DNA from: Henricia sp. BOLD:AAB3569
Lineage: Eukaryota; Echinodermata; Asteroidea; Spinulosida; Echinasteridae
Assembly (NCBI GenBank): GCA_037783545.1
Contig: JBBELK010001253.1
Span: 1 to 64,000 of the forward strand
Length of the DNA stretch: 64,000 nt
Direction: 5' to 3'
Shown here: positions 1 to 11,433 of the stretch, piece by piece
Position numbering within the stretch: the stretch's first letter is position 1
Layout: the number at the start of each line of letters is the position of its first letter
Program-made: the position numbers and the translations under genes
The notes under the pieces: generated by a model
Seen by the model: only the letters and a program-made list of their open reading frames with translations
Databases searched by the model: none
Told to the model about the DNA's origin: nothing

Positions 1-191
1 GATCGAGATGAAAACAATACAGCCCTGTGCTTTTCTGCTTGCAGACACATTTGTTTCTGCACGTGTCTGAATTCTCTTCCCTATATGGAGGACACATATG
101 GGAGGGTTTAGTGACCGGTGACAGCTTGAAACCGCCCTATACGGGTTTTAAATTCTCAATTTTGTTTTCTTTTGTCGTTGTCATTGAACAG

Positions 192-337
192 ACTATCTTT
201 ATTCGGTGACTACTGCATCTGGGCACGCAAGCAGTGTTGCAGTGCCCTCAACGCCACACCTTGATTGCATTGCACATCGGGAAGAGATAAATAAACTGCA
301 AAGGGGCGCCTGGAGAGTTTGCTTCAGAAACGGTATT
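192..337 (+). CDS. Possible internal exon, unknown gene
   Basis: A 146-nt open stretch lies between an acceptor-like CAG (189-191) and a strong GTAAGT donor at 338. It reads in phase 1 to phase 0 and would encode about 48 residues, including HREEINKLQRGAW. I do not recognise the protein. It lies on the same strand as the HECT-like exons at 1987 and 3066, but its end phase does not match the next exon, so it may belong to another gene or another exon may lie between them. This is inferred from splice signals and an open frame only. Confidence 0.25.
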
Positions 338-459
338 GTAAGTGAATGTAGTTTGTTTCTACTAATTTTTCAACTAATGATATTTGAAATCAGTAGAGCA
401 TAAAAAAAGCTTGTTAATTTTGTGTCTACTCCTAATTTTGAGGCAAAATTTAATAGCAG

Positions 460-1110
460 TAGGGGAGAGTGGGGTTAGTTGGAACATTTTTCCCAAAATC
501 TTCTATAAAACATCAACTGCATTAAATAAAAACCAACTTTACCACTTTAAGCATACACATCATGACATGTGGGCTACAAATGGAGCCTATAAAATGTTAC
601 GACTCGTTGATGGTTTCTCGTATAATCCCTCTTGAAGATGACCATGTCAGCTGTTCTGACTTACCTCACCTACATGTATGGGGTAAGTTGAAACATGGTA
701 TGTGGTAAGTTGAAGCACGGTATGTTGTCATTTAAAAACTGTACTGTAACTTTTGTAATCAGCGTAATTATCAAGGCAGACACTTAAGCTGTAAATTTGG
801 GTGCTAATATTAACCCTTTTGGGTACAGGGGAGTCATTAACAGCACAAAACAAAAACACCAAAACAATTTATGCATCAAGCGCTTAAGATCGCTTTTTGC
901 TCTGTTATAATGCAGTGAAACTTTTATATATAGTGGCCACCCTCCGACCCTCGTGACCTTAAACAAACTGGCCACTATAAACGGTTGGCCTCTTTGTAGA
1001 GGTTACTTTTAAAAACATTATACAAATGGCATTTGGGACCAAAGATGGGTGGCCACTATAAACAGGGGGCCTTTTTATCAAGGTGACCTTATTTGCAGGT
1101 TTGACTGTAC
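460..1110 (+). repeat. TAGGGGAG/TTGGAACA dispersed repeat, copy 1
   Basis: It begins TAGGGGAGAGTGGGGTTAGT and then TGGAACA, and matches a second copy at 45992-46705 over several hundred bases (shared blocks include the CATACA...GGGCTACAAAT and AGGGGTAAGTTGAAACATGG-like stretches). The right end is not clear in this copy. It is non-coding and probably a non-autonomous transposon. Confidence 0.6.
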
Positions 1111-1130
1111 AACCGTTTTTAACTATCTAA

Positions 1131-1271
1131 AGCGGGCCTCCCACTGTGCGATTTTTACCACGAATTGGGTACGATTAGCTACGATTTGCTATGATTGTGT
1201 GTAGAGTCTATGGACAGTCGTACCAAATCGTACCTAATTCGTGGCCAAAATCGCACAGTGGGAGGCCCGCT
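1131..1271. mobile_element. Harbinger-type MITE, 141 bp
   Basis: The element is a near-palindrome with termini AGCGGGCCTCCCACTGTGCG and its reverse complement. It is flanked on both sides by TAA (1128-1130 and 1272-1274). A 3-bp TWA target duplication is the hallmark of the PIF/Harbinger superfamily. The inner arms share ACGAATT and GGTACGA words. It has no coding capacity. Confidence 0.75.
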
Positions 1272-1419
1272 TAAGTGTAAAATGTTCAATTTAACAATAA
1301 AACATTTAAATTTATTTAAATTATAAACTTTACATTCTAAATTTCTGATCTTCTTGAACTTTATCTTTGAAACATTACAATGATTAACAGTAAAACATCC
1401 ATTCCTCGGCCATGGGAGC

Positions 1420-1775
1420 TTTCACTTGTGGTCAAAAGGTCACGGGTCAATATTCAAATCCGGAGAGAACAATAGAGCCACTTGGGGAAATGCAAGTACA
1501 TGTACATGTACTGTAGCTGCTAGCAGAAAAGCATGTGGCTCTATTGTTCTCTCCTGTTCTGGAGGACCAGCAATAGACTGCCGAAGTGAATACGTCACCT
1601 TTTGTTGGTTGCCTAGGCAATTGGATCTAAAGTAAAAATCACTCAACCGTGTCACAGTGCTTTTCCAATGGTACTTTTCCCGACGGCCATGATAGTTTAG
1701 ATCCAATTGCCATGGCAACTCACGTCACACTTCGGCTGTCTAAAGTGACCCGTGACCTTTCGACCCCCTGTGAAA
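1420..1775. mobile_element. MITE with TTTCAC...GGTCACGGGTCA inverted ends
   Basis: The left end (TTTCACTTGTGGTCAAAAGG then TCACGGGTCA) and the right end (TGACCCGTGACCTTTCGACC...GTGAAA) are inverted repeats of about 30 bp. Two smaller inverted pairs lie inside: GAGAGAACAATAGAGCCAC at about 1470 with its complement at about 1533, and a CAATTGGATCTAAA pair. It is non-coding and of unassigned family. Confidence 0.6.
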
Positions 1776-1781
1776 TCGCCC

Positions 1782-1950
1782 TATTGAGCTCGTGCCAATG
1801 ACGTCATTTTGGGAGTCCAATAATGCGCGGTCGTTGTGGAAGCAATGTGCGTGCGGGTTGTGTGTGTCCATAGCGTGCGTAACGCGCAATGCTAAGCCTC
1901 CCATTGGTGAATTAAACCGCGTTATGCCCACCAGAGACACACACACACTC
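1782..1950. repeat. Dispersed repeat, copy 1 (pairs with 11721-11955)
   Basis: It carries ATTGAGCTCGTGCCAATGAC, TTTTGGGAGTC and CCACCAGAGACACACA in the same order as the copy at 11721. It begins 7 bp after the preceding MITE and ends just before the next exon candidate. Confidence 0.6.
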
Positions 1951-1986
1951 TATTTACACACATACTCTATACTCTATTTTTCATAG

Positions 1987-2260
1987 GTTGCTCATGGCAG
2001 AGATGAAAATGAAAATGGGAGATTTTGAAGTAGCGGGGACATCGGGGATGTTGACCATTAGCCACAGCTTAGATCTACTAAGACAACAACTGTACAAGCT
2101 TGCGGGACAATACACGACTTGGAGCTTTGTTCATGGGGGTCCTAGTGTGGCCGCGTTGCCTCCTTGCATATTCGCAGCCATGATTGGCCGAGAAGATCAA
2201 CTGGATATGGGTGACATGGAATATCTTGCAGATGTGACTGCAACACAAAACTTGACCAAG
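1987..2260 (+). CDS. Exon of a G2E3-like HECT-domain gene (partial)
   Basis: The exon is open from the acceptor TTTTTCATAG to a donor GTTTGC after the codons for LTK. It encodes about 91 residues containing YTTWSFVHGGPSVAALPP and a following acidic segment. In my memory, a hydrophobic S-(L/F)-V-H-G-G-P motif followed by L.P.(I/V) is typical of the HECT-related C-terminal domain in G2/M-phase-specific E3 ligase-like (G2E3-like) proteins, which are abundant in fish and marine invertebrates. Such proteins would transfer ubiquitin through a HECT fold. The catalytic Cys region is not visible here. Its end is in phase 0 whereas the next recognised exon needs phase 2, so an exon is missing or the gene is decaying. 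Confidence 0.5.
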
Positions 2261-3065
2261 GTTTGCTGCTTTGTGTTTATCCTTATTGGACGATGTACAT
2301 GCATTGGTCTTGATGAAATCCCGAAGCTAATATCATCCAATTATCCAATTACTTAGTGTTTTTCTTTTTTGATACATGTACAATAACCCTTGAGTCATTG
2401 CAAGTCAAAACAGCCAATATTGACATCTCTCATATTTGGCTGAAACTTGGTTCATAAATACCTTACGTTACTAAAGGGATTATTGGGAAGCATGTAAACT
2501 GAACTATACGTTACCAGACTAGTTTCTGAGAGATCGTCGTCTGCTCGCAAGTGGTGATTACTATGCACCCACTATTACGAAACATGCAAACTGAAGTAGG
2601 TTGCCAGACTAATTATTAACTATTTCAAAAATATTTTTATACTGAGAAGATATAATTGTACTTTTGATATGTTGTTTGTTGAATTTTGTGTCCTTGATTC
2701 TTTTTAAATTTTTTTCCGTTGCAACTTCTTCTAGGTCAAACCATAAATTGACTGGACTATATTACCTACAGATAACCGTGTATTTGGAATAGCCTGCAGT
2801 TTCTCCAGAAATGAATCATATTGAGAACACTTGGGAAATTCCAAATTACAGAGTCAGAAATTAACCCTCTTCCAGGGGTCGTTCACGCATTGCTATCCCG
2901 ACGGCAACTGTCCACGATGAGTGAAACAGTCTCATGTGATCACAAACACCCTACTGTCCTTGGGAAAAATTAGTGTGCAGATGTGTGCTATTTTCTAAAT
3001 AGTTGTTTTTTTCATATTCTGTTGTACAAAAGCTTCTTGAACTTATTTTTAACAAAAACTAACAG

Positions 3066-3295
3066 GGTGCAACCAGCCATCTCTCAATTTGTTGATGGAC
3101 TGGGTCCACTTTGGACTGAGGTAAAGAGGAGCCCGCGTGTATCATCTGCCCTGATTGTTTATGACGACACAAAATTGACGCTGGGGGACCTGAAGAAGAT
3201 TCCTGAAGTGAACTACTCTCCACGAGGTTCAAACAACCGTGGAGCAGAGGAAGACAGCATCTACTCCTTTGAAGTATTTTTACAAGACTGCTATG
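3066..3295 (+). CDS. Exon of a G2E3-like HECT-domain gene (partial)
   Basis: It lies between an AACAG acceptor (ends 3065) and a GTATTT donor at 3296 and encodes about 76 residues: VQPAISQFVDGLGPLW, then a KRSP segment, an LTLGDLKKIPEVNYSPRGSN stretch, an RGAEED patch and FEVFLQDC. In G2E3-like proteins the pattern QF.xGL...P...LT...L....YS..GSN.R..E......FL..C marks the C-lobe of the HECT-like domain. Together with the exon at 1987 it supports a plus-strand HECT-like gene. No final exon with a stop was identified downstream; DNA after 3300 is C-rich and repetitive. I cannot tell a live gene from one of the many decayed copies. Confidence 0.55.
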
Positions 3296-3374
3296 GTATT
3301 TCTTTTCTAACTTTTATGTGACTCGGTTTAATTCTGTACAAAGTGTGCAAGTGGAATCATTAATATAATTTATA

Positions 3375-3450
3375 GACGGTGGGCTCTCCCAACCCCCCAT
3401 CCCCAACCTTTCCACCCCCCTCCCCCCCTCCCCCCACCCACCCTCTAAGG
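3375..3450 (+). repeat. Polypyrimidine C-rich low-complexity tract
   Basis: Runs of C broken by T and A (CCCCCCTCCCCCCCTCCCC and similar). It is a simple-sequence tract between the HECT-like exon and the repeats that follow. Confidence 0.85.
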
Positions 3451-3489
3451 GGGATTTTTGCAGTCAAGTATTTTCGGAAACCTTGTCCA

Positions 3490-3945
3490 CAGAGGTATTG
3501 AAATCAGGTTGTCTACAATTTGCCTGGGTGGATGAGTGGGGGCGCTTTTTAAAAATGGCCGCCAGTCAGAATTGCTCCAGCTCATATCCCAGGCTCACAT
3601 GTTCATACAGACTTGATTTGTGTGTCAACACTCATCCAATCCTGTGGTGTGGTTATTTATTACATAGGATCATCAATTCAAGGTGGTTATTAGAAACGGG
3701 TACCATTAATTCCCACCATTTTCCAAATGGCTGCCCCTCAAAATTGCTTTATCTAATTTGTCAGCTTCGGGGAGGCGATACCAAATTTTTGTTGGTTTCA
3801 ATACCAATATTTTTGGGTTATGGAAGTTGATGAAGTTGACATACATATTAATCAAGTTAGGATAATGAAACCTAAATGGTCATCTAAAATACTACTATTA
3901 CTTTCGACCATTTTCAAAATAGCCGCAATGTCATTTCTGCCTTTT
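3490..3945. repeat. Degenerate tandem units with a CATTTTCAAAATGGCCGC-like core
   Basis: Three blocks at about 3550, 3715 and 3905 share an (A/T)TTTCAAAATGGC(C/T)GC-type core followed by similar text, about 165-190 bp apart. The units are weakly conserved. No gene was seen. Confidence 0.4.
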
Positions 3946-3949
3946 GTGG

Positions 3950-4215
3950 GGTACTGTGTCCGAATGGTTAGGATCGTTGACTCCCAACATTCATGTGAAA
4001 ACTTGGTGTTGCGGGTTTATTACCCAGTCATGGAATGTGTGCCCCTGAGCACGGCAGTTAACCACAATTGCTCCATCCTTTGGAAGGGATGTAAAGCCAT
4101 TTGTCCAGCGTGTTGGTGGCACGTGTGTCCCCTGGAAAAGTCAACCCCCCTTGTTTCTCCCAATATAACGTGAAGTGTGCGCAACACTATGTGTGAACTA
4201 CTTTTCGTGCCCCCT
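3950..4215 (+). mobile_element. tRNA-derived SINE-like repeat
   Basis: It starts with a tRNA-like head (GTCCGAATGGTTAGGATCGT resembles an A-box region; TTGCGGGTTTATTACCC resembles a decayed B box) followed by a body with CCCCTGAGCACGGCAGTTAA and GCTCCATCCTTTGGAAGGGA. The CTTGAG(C)A.GGCA body is common to SINEs of marine invertebrates; compare the copy at 12474. Confidence 0.55.
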
Positions 4216-4581
4216 TCCAATGTGCTGCACCCCCACGCGTACGCGTCCACCCACCACCAAGCAAATTGCAGACAACTTCATTTCAACATCCATGTGGACA
4301 AGGTTTCCAAAAATAGTGTTCTGCAAAAATACTCCTAGCGGGGAGGGTTTCGTGGCTCACAGCCTATTAGATGTGCTGTGGTCTTTACATGTTTCTAGTG
4401 TGGAGGAACTCGACAATCGTGAGATCAGACTGATATGTAATTTGTGAGCGTTGTATGTCACAACCCACAATATATGGCATGTTCAACAATTTATGTTAAT
4501 GACTATAAAAAGGTGCTGGTTTGTTAATAAGCCAATTTCGTGTTACATTTGCATGAATCATCAAGTCCTGCCTTTGCGCTA

Positions 4582-4746
4582 TGGCCATCTTTAAAAAAAT
4601 CTAGTAGAGGGGAACAAAATCGCTGGCAGCCAATGATTAGCGCCATTGTAAATGACGTCAGTCGGTGAGGTATCTGCCATTAGTGCTTTTCATTGGCTGC
4701 CAGCAATTTAGTTACCCGCTACTTGATCTTTTTTTCAAGATGGCCA
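4582..4746. mobile_element. Hairpin MITE, 165 bp
   Basis: The arms of about 55 bp run TGGCCATCTTTAAAAAAATC...GCTGGCAGCCAATG and back to TGGCCA at 4741-4746. It is a fold-back element without coding capacity. Confidence 0.7.
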
Positions 4747-7067
4747 CGGGATGTGAAACTCCCTTATGAATGTCAATTTTGAAAGCTGGAACATTTCCAA
4801 ACTGCAATGATAAATTCAAAAAAGTGTAGTAACGATTTCCGGTTATGTGACTGGTTAAAGTTGCTGATTAATCCAAACAAAGGGAGACATAGAGAAAACT
4901 GGACTTTTTAAAAAGATGACATGCAGCCGGTAAATAACATTGTGCATTTTTCGAAGATCAATACACTAATCAGCATTTTCAGAAAAGAAAAGTCCTGTAT
5001 CTCTGGAAAGCTTCTGGACTTTTGGACATGCGCCGATAGAATCCCACCGTGGCTTCGAGAAACCCTTAGTGGTTGATTTCTACACACGGGTAACAGGGGT
5101 GCGCCGTCTCCCTTTCCCACATACGTGCGGGCCAGTTCTTTGGCTTCCTCGAGGGCTAGAAGACCGTGATGAGATGCGTAACTTCGTAAGCTCCTTGAAT
5201 ATGCAGTTTTAAACTGTCATGGCTTCGGAAAGATTTGATTAAGTTGCGCATTTAGGGATAAGTGTTGATGACTAAATCAATGGTGGATCAAGGTCTTATT
5301 GTAGAAGAAACAACTTTGAAAAAATCACCAAATATTGGTATGTCTTGGCAGTTAGAACATGTAAATGATTTACTCTCGTCACACTTTAAATGTGTGCGCA
5401 GAAATCTTACTTTTTATTTACATATTCCTGAAACCACACCTGGGTGCTTGAAATACCTTATCCATTTATCGCTAGCCTCCATTAAAAGTTGCTGCTCAGT
5501 CCCAACCGAAGGGAAAATTTTAGCACGTCTAGTAATTTCCAGTGATGTGCCCGAGCTCTAGTTAGCGCGTACGGAACACGCACACGCACAAAGAAACTGC
5601 AAAGCAAAATGTGCACTGTGACAAGTACCCGGTTGTGTGCGTGCGCGTACAACACGCTTGCATTACGCGTAACATGCGCATCGACCAAAAACGGTGCACA
5701 GCAGTTTTTAGGGAACGCAGTGATACACGCAACTAATGCAAAACATAAAAGTGGGTTTGGCCAGTCTTTAACAATCCGTTTTAAACCGGCTTGGGTCCTG
5801 GACGCTGAAAATGGCACTCGCCTTGCCAGCTCGGGCCATCATCACTCGTCCAGGCCTCTATCCAGTTTCAAACATGTTTAAAGGAGGGTGACCAGATCAC
5901 ATTTTTGACCCCCCATTTTTTCACACGGATGCTGAGATTATGATACCATATCCTGTGTTATATTCTTATTACCATTCTGAATTTTCGCGCCCTCAATCGG
6001 CATATTTTCCGGGATATCAACAATCAACCGAGTTTAGTAAACTCATGTATCTGGTTACATAAAGCAGTGCAGTAATTACACAAACCTTTTTGCTTCCACA
6101 TCCAAGCTGGACCCCTAATTTATAGAAAGACCCATATGTATTAAAAAACATACCAAACTGAAAAGTAACAAAATGGAGAAAGATGTCTCCTTTTCTCCGA
6201 AAAGAATTCTGAATGCACATTTATAATAACTCATTGTCTTAATACACGGGATACGTGTACCCTGGATTTGAAAAAATAAGCCGATGAGAATAACTGTGAC
6301 TAATGTATACTTTTATAAACACTGTTTACACACTGTTCAAAACAGGAAAATCACTTAATTTGTGGGTAAATTTATTTAAAAGGTTTTTATTGAAAGATGT
6401 ACGTACTTATTGTATTTGCTAAACAAAAAGTAACAATTTATTGGTTTATCAAAGATGTTGTCTTTATTTGTTGTCTTTATTTGTCCTAAGTAACAGTGTT
6501 TGGGTCAACAGGCGTGTCATTCTTCACACTCCTTCCTTGATAATGATAGGGGCCATTTTAAAATATCAATTTTGGGTAGTTTTTTTGGTCCTGCAAGCCT
6601 CCACAATTAGTGTTACGAAGGTTTTTCATTTTGTGTGAGCTGAGTGTACAGACAAATTTAAATTTCTTAAAACTGTGCCTCTTGATCAGAACGGAGGTTT
6701 GTTTAAATACTGTGAACTTGTGCTGGGATAACAAGGCAGTGATCAACCAATCACTTTTTCATCCAGGTCAGAGAGGACGTGTTTGGCATTTAATGTAATT
6801 TTTTTTTTTTACGACTGTGGGAAGATCTTTCAATTGAGGGCTCTCTATAAACTATCCGGTGGAAGGCTTGGTGTAATGATGTCAACTAGTAACTCAGTGA
6901 AGTTGCAAATAGAAAAACATTCGCTTAGAGACAACCCCATGTATATCGCAGTAAGCTAGTCAAACGCCTGGAGATGGCCGATGCATAGATTACATTCTCT
7001 CGAAGCTACCTGCTGTTGTGAAGCCCATTCACCCATATGTAAATCAATTAAGGTGGTATGACAACAT
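4747..7067. other. No gene recognised
   Basis: Both strands were read and no convincing exon was seen. A stretch at 5570-5720 is rich in alternating CG/CA (ACGCGTAC words). A short dispersed word block at 5745-5815 (GTGGGTTTGGCCAGTCTTTA ... TGGACGCTGA) recurs at 31217-31280. Confidence 0.5.
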
Positions 7068-7170
7068 TGGATTTGCGGTTCAAATTATTGTTATGTAAAA
7101 TTTCCATTTTGTCAAGCAAAATCATACTGAGCTATTCTTACAAGTATACACTTTTAAGATCACTAGTTTT
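7068..7170 (+). repeat. Direct repeat copy 1 (pairs with 7905-7990)
   Basis: GGATTTGCGGTT, CATTTTGTCAAGCAAAATCA and CTTACAAGT occur in the same order and spacing in both copies, 0.84 kb apart. Confidence 0.6.
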
Positions 7171-7444
7171 AGTGTAGCAATATTTATACGAGATGTTTTG
7201 TCGTGTATTTTCGATAAGTTCTCCCATTTCATTAAATTATGTTTCATGCATGACCGCGTCCGGTGGAACACGACTTGGAAAAAAAACTAAAACCCTAACA
7301 AAATTGCCCGTTTAAGTTGTGGCTGTGGCTTGGTATTTACGAACATTTCAGTTAACAGTGGCACGAGTTGTGCGGTGGAATTCGCTTACCAAATAGGCCC
7401 TTTGATGTTCAAAGAGGCTTTGTTGATCCTTGACAACCAAGTCA

Positions 7445-7620
7445 CTGGCAGAGCTGCCAATCCTCGTGGGTTTTTGGGAAGACATCTGGGGAAACAGGTT
7501 CATTCTGTGACAATCCAGGAGGGTTTTTATCCATGTCAGGACTCACAAAATTAGTCATTTTCCTAGGAAGAATCTGTTGCAAATTCCGGGAGTGTTGGCA
7601 GTTCTGCACTGGTTCAAATC
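7445..7620. repeat. Dispersed repeat (pairs with 13125-13285)
   Basis: The copies share GGGGAAACAGGTTCATT, CAGGACTCACAAAATTA and AATCTGTTGCAAA in the same order. The ends (CCAATCCTC / GTTGGCAG) are loosely inverted, as in a MITE. Confidence 0.55.
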
Positions 7621-7904
7621 CTTTTCTTTTTACTAGCCATAGTGGATTGGCATCAGTCGTGTTATACCCGACACCATTTTTTGTATCATTTGCAGTCATG
7701 CCTGAAACCTAATTTAATGAAACTGCTACCAAAATAAAAAGGATAATTTATCCTGAATACATGTAAAAACATCTCATATAAATATTGGTACATTAAAACA
7801 AGTTTAAAAGTGTACTTTTAAAAGTGTTTTCTCGCACTGTAGTAGTGAAAGTGTTCAATTTTTTAAATAAAATATTGAAGTATTGTTAGTGAAACACTAT
7901 CGTG

Positions 7905-7990
7905 TTTGGATTTGCGGTTAATATTACTTGCAAATAAAAATTGCATTTTGTCAAGCAAAATCAGTGAGCCAATCTTACAAGTGTTTTTAT
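7905..7990 (+). repeat. Direct repeat copy 2 (pairs with 7068-7170)
   Basis: Carries the same block of words as 7068-7170. Further text (TTTTAAATAAAATATTGAAGT) also repeats nearby at 7858 and 8010. Confidence 0.55.
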
Positions 7991-8213
7991 AGTGGTTAAA
8001 GTGTTAAAGTTTTTAAATAAAATGTTGAAGTGTTTGTGAAACACTACCGTGTTGGACGAAAATATTTTAACATTAGCCTGTTCTGTGCACTTCTGCATTG
8101 AAACCGAGGCTTTTCGTGTGAAGTCAGAAGTACGCATGCGCTACAAGTACAGTGTTGTACAGTGACTGAGTGTGTACGCGTAGGACTGATTATGCCTTTA
8201 TGTCAGTACATTA

Positions 8214-8961
8214 AGGCCCGGTCACACAGTGCTTTACGGCTTAATCACGGCCAAAACCCGTCCAAAAGTGGTCTCCCGTGAAGCAGACGATGTTGTTCGC
8301 GTTGATGTCGAGTTTAAGACGAGCTACAGTCGATTTATAGACGTGGCAGGACGCGGGGAGAAATCGGAACGGCGTCGGACGTGGCAAAAAGTTTTGAACT
8401 GCTCAAAATTTTAGCCCGCGGACAACCACGGGTGGCACACGTGGTAAAGACGTGCAACACACGTGATAATCCGTGTTCCGGCAGTGATTAAAACTTGGGG
8501 AGACGCAGTAAGACGCAGTAAGACGCGAAAGTGAAGACCAGCTGTGCGCGACCGCTTTTATGCGTAGCAAGCTGCGCTTCCGACGTCGCCGAGCCGCGGT
8601 TACCCGTGATTGGGCAGTGCTATGGCAGTGGAGTGCCCGTTTTACGTCCGCGCTCAACACGTGATCAGCAGTGCTACAGACGCGATGAGGCCTCGGTTAG
8701 CCGTGGTAACTTGCCACTTTTTTTCCCGCGTTTAAACACGTGCGAACCTATTTTTAACCTTACACGTGGCTGGACGTGGTTAGCTGTGCTTAGGCTGTGC
8801 TTAGGCAGTGCTTTAGCAGTAGAACAGCCGCCGACGGCCATACCCGTACAAAGCACGGCCAAGCCAAAATTGACCAAAAATTACCACTTACGACCACGTC
8901 CACCAGATTTTCATAACTTTTTGTACGTGATTTAGACGTGGAGTGCTGTGTGACCGGGCCT
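8214..8961. mobile_element. Harbinger-type non-autonomous element, 748 bp
   Basis: The termini AGGCCCGGTCACACAG and CTGTGTGACCGGGCCT are perfect inverses and are flanked on both sides by TTA (8211-8213, 8962-8964), the 3-bp TWA duplication of PIF/Harbinger elements. The interior is CpG-rich with many dispersed ACGTGG and GTACG words and short stop-free stretches that look incidental. No transposase motif was seen. Confidence 0.75.
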
Positions 8962-9093
8962 TTAGTTTGATCATTTACCTGTTTGATAAAGAGGCTCTAA
9001 GCAAGGGAAGTGTGCAGACCGGTCTTATCACCAATAAAGGAAAGATAACATCCAATATAAAGAACAGGCGTAAGTAGTCTCATGTGGAGACCT

Positions 9094-9312
9094 GGGGCCA
9101 ATTTCATAGAGGTGTTTAAGCACAAATATTTGCTTAAGCACAAAACTTTTGCTTAGTAGAAAACGTTTCCAGTGAAATCCTCATGTGATTGAAATAGTGT
9201 ATGACCAGTGTTAGAGGACTGTTTCATTACCATGACAATCTCATGAAATTTGTGCTGGTGACCTCATTTTATCAAGTTTTTCATGCTTAAGCAGATCTAT
9301 GAAATTGGGCCC
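9094..9312. mobile_element. MITE with GGGGCCAATTTCATAGA ends
   Basis: The left end GGGGCCAATTTCATAGA and the right end TCTATGAAATTGGGCCC are inverted repeats. The inside carries GCTTAAGCACAAAA words. It is the same family as 10744-11236. Confidence 0.7.
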
Positions 9313-10400
9313 TGATTGTTGACATGCAGGTATGGTAGCATGTACAGTCAATTGATAATTGCTGCATATTAGAAGTTATGAACAAAGTAACAACCATCTT
9401 TCGTATTTCCATTGAATTATTTGTAATCATCCGGCCTTTAAACAACAGACATACACCAGTTTACTACCATTAATTATGGCATGGAGGCTTAAGGGTCACA
9501 TGCATCATGTTATGGATCATGTGTACATCTCATGCACTATTCAATAGACAAAAACGAGTACGACATTGCTTGGATACAAGTTGACTTCACACTTTGCCAT
9601 GCCAGTGATAATCAACCATTTTTGTGATATAACCTACACCTGTTCAAATCACAAAACTCCATAAACATCAAGTACCAAAAATTGCTCGGGACAAACATAA
9701 CCTGCGCCTTCTCATTTTTGTTTGGTTTAGCATACTGTAGTTTTGGGCCAGCTCCCTTTACATACTGTTGAGCACCAGTTTGGTGTTACACATAAAAGAA
9801 ATTGTCACAGCATGAATTATTAACATGTCAAGATGTTGTTTCTTTCATCACTGCGCATGTTACTTTCAATTGTCACTTTCAAAACATGGTATACTGCTGT
9901 GTTATTCAATAACAGAGTTGGTGCTTATCTAGCTTAGAATGTAAATCTGTCATCAATATTTTGTTTTTAGATCAGTGAACCAGACAGTTATATTCACAGA
10001 TCCCCGTTTGTATTGATCACTCTCAAATGACGTTACTTCCTACAGATTGTCACATGCATCAGTGTTTTGAGCGTAAATTTTTGTGACAAGCATCGGCTGC
10101 GCCATATTTGGACAAATTTCGAGCAACACGCGCGCGTGATTAGAACATTTGCCAGGTTATGCGTGCGCGTACTTGAATGCGTTTAATACGCAGTAGCATT
10201 TTTACTACAAAGATGGTGTCTGTGAGAGTGGTCAATTGTCCAACATCACAGTAATTCTAGTATGTGTAGAACAATGTACCGCCTTTTTTTTTTGTAAATA
10301 AAAAATTGTTGGTATCAGGTACGGGGGGCATATTGTACCATTTTAGACTAATTTCAAGTCTGAGATCGCGCATACTTCAGAAATTTATGAGAAGTATACC
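9313..10400. other. No gene recognised
   Basis: AT-rich intergenic DNA. No exon-like stretch, RNA gene or repeat pair was recognised on either strand. Confidence 0.4.
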
Positions 10401-10467
10401 TTATACATAATTGGTGATACGCAACATCACAATTGAAAAAAGTCCACAATGGCACAACCACCACACC

Positions 10468-10530
10468 CAGGCATCCCTCCCTCCTCCCTCCTCCCCCCTC
10501 CTCCTCCCCCCCCCCCCCTCCCTCAACTCC
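10468..10530 (+). repeat. Polypyrimidine C/T tract
   Basis: A (CCTCC)n-like run and a C14 run, followed by (AT)n at 10545. Simple sequence. Confidence 0.85.
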
Positions 10531-10743
10531 CCAGTACCTGATATCAATATATATATATATTTCTTTTTTTTCTTACATCCTGTAGTTGCTCTATGCTCTA
10601 GCTTTATTTATCATACAGTTCAACAATTGTTTTCTTGTGTACTTATCGCTATATGTTGCCGTCCCCTGGACCTACATGTGTGTATTTCCGAAACAAAACA
10701 TTTTGGAAAGGGCCCTCCACAACATCCTGGCTCAGACTTATGT

Positions 10744-11236
10744 CCTGGGGCCAATTTCATAAAACATGTTACGCTTAATCAAAAATTTTGATTAAGCATA
10801 GCACGAATATTCGCTCAAGCAAGGGCCTATTTCATAAAACTTGTTGTTCTAAGCGCGCGTATAGAGTGCGCGCGCAACGCTGTCGTCTGTTTTGTTCGAA
10901 CACGTTCATCGTCTGCTTTCATAAGTCAACGGCAACATTTTCAAAGTACCATCATTGGTTATGTTTCCATTTTGGGATGATTATCACTACCACAGAAGAC
11001 CCTTGCCTGTCGCTGACTGGAATATTTCAACAACAGCTGAAAGTTGTGAATCTGTTGGAAAATGTGTCTCGAATTTTGCCGAGAATGGCGAAGAAAAAAG
11101 ATGGCGTCACGTTAGCAAAAAATCGGTAGGTTAGCATGCCGTTTGGTTTGCTAGTGCTTAAACAGTTTTATGAAATGGAGAGAGCGCTGCTTAATCAAAA
11201 TCGGGTGCTAACACGTTTTATGAAATTGGCCCCAGG
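10744..11236. mobile_element. Larger member of the GGGGCCAATTTCATA MITE family
   Basis: The ends CCTGGGGCCAATTTCATAAA and TTTATGAAATTGGCCCCAGG are inverted repeats. A nested block at 10824 (GGGCCTATTTCATAAAACTT) suggests one copy inserted in or fused to another. The small palindrome CTTAATCAAAAATTTTGATTAAG-like lies near the left end. Non-coding. Confidence 0.7.
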
Positions 11237-11433
11237 TCATCGTAGCTTAGTAGCTCTAAGAAGGAAGGCTGATATTACAAGATGGTATCATTCGTCAATA
11301 TTTTAACAAACATTTACACCCAACTTACAAATACAGATATATTTGTCCAAATGGAAAGAAAAAGCTTAATTCTCCTGGGTCTGCCCTAGTCTGGGAATAA
11401 GATCAAGCAGTTTAACAATCGAGTGATGCATCA

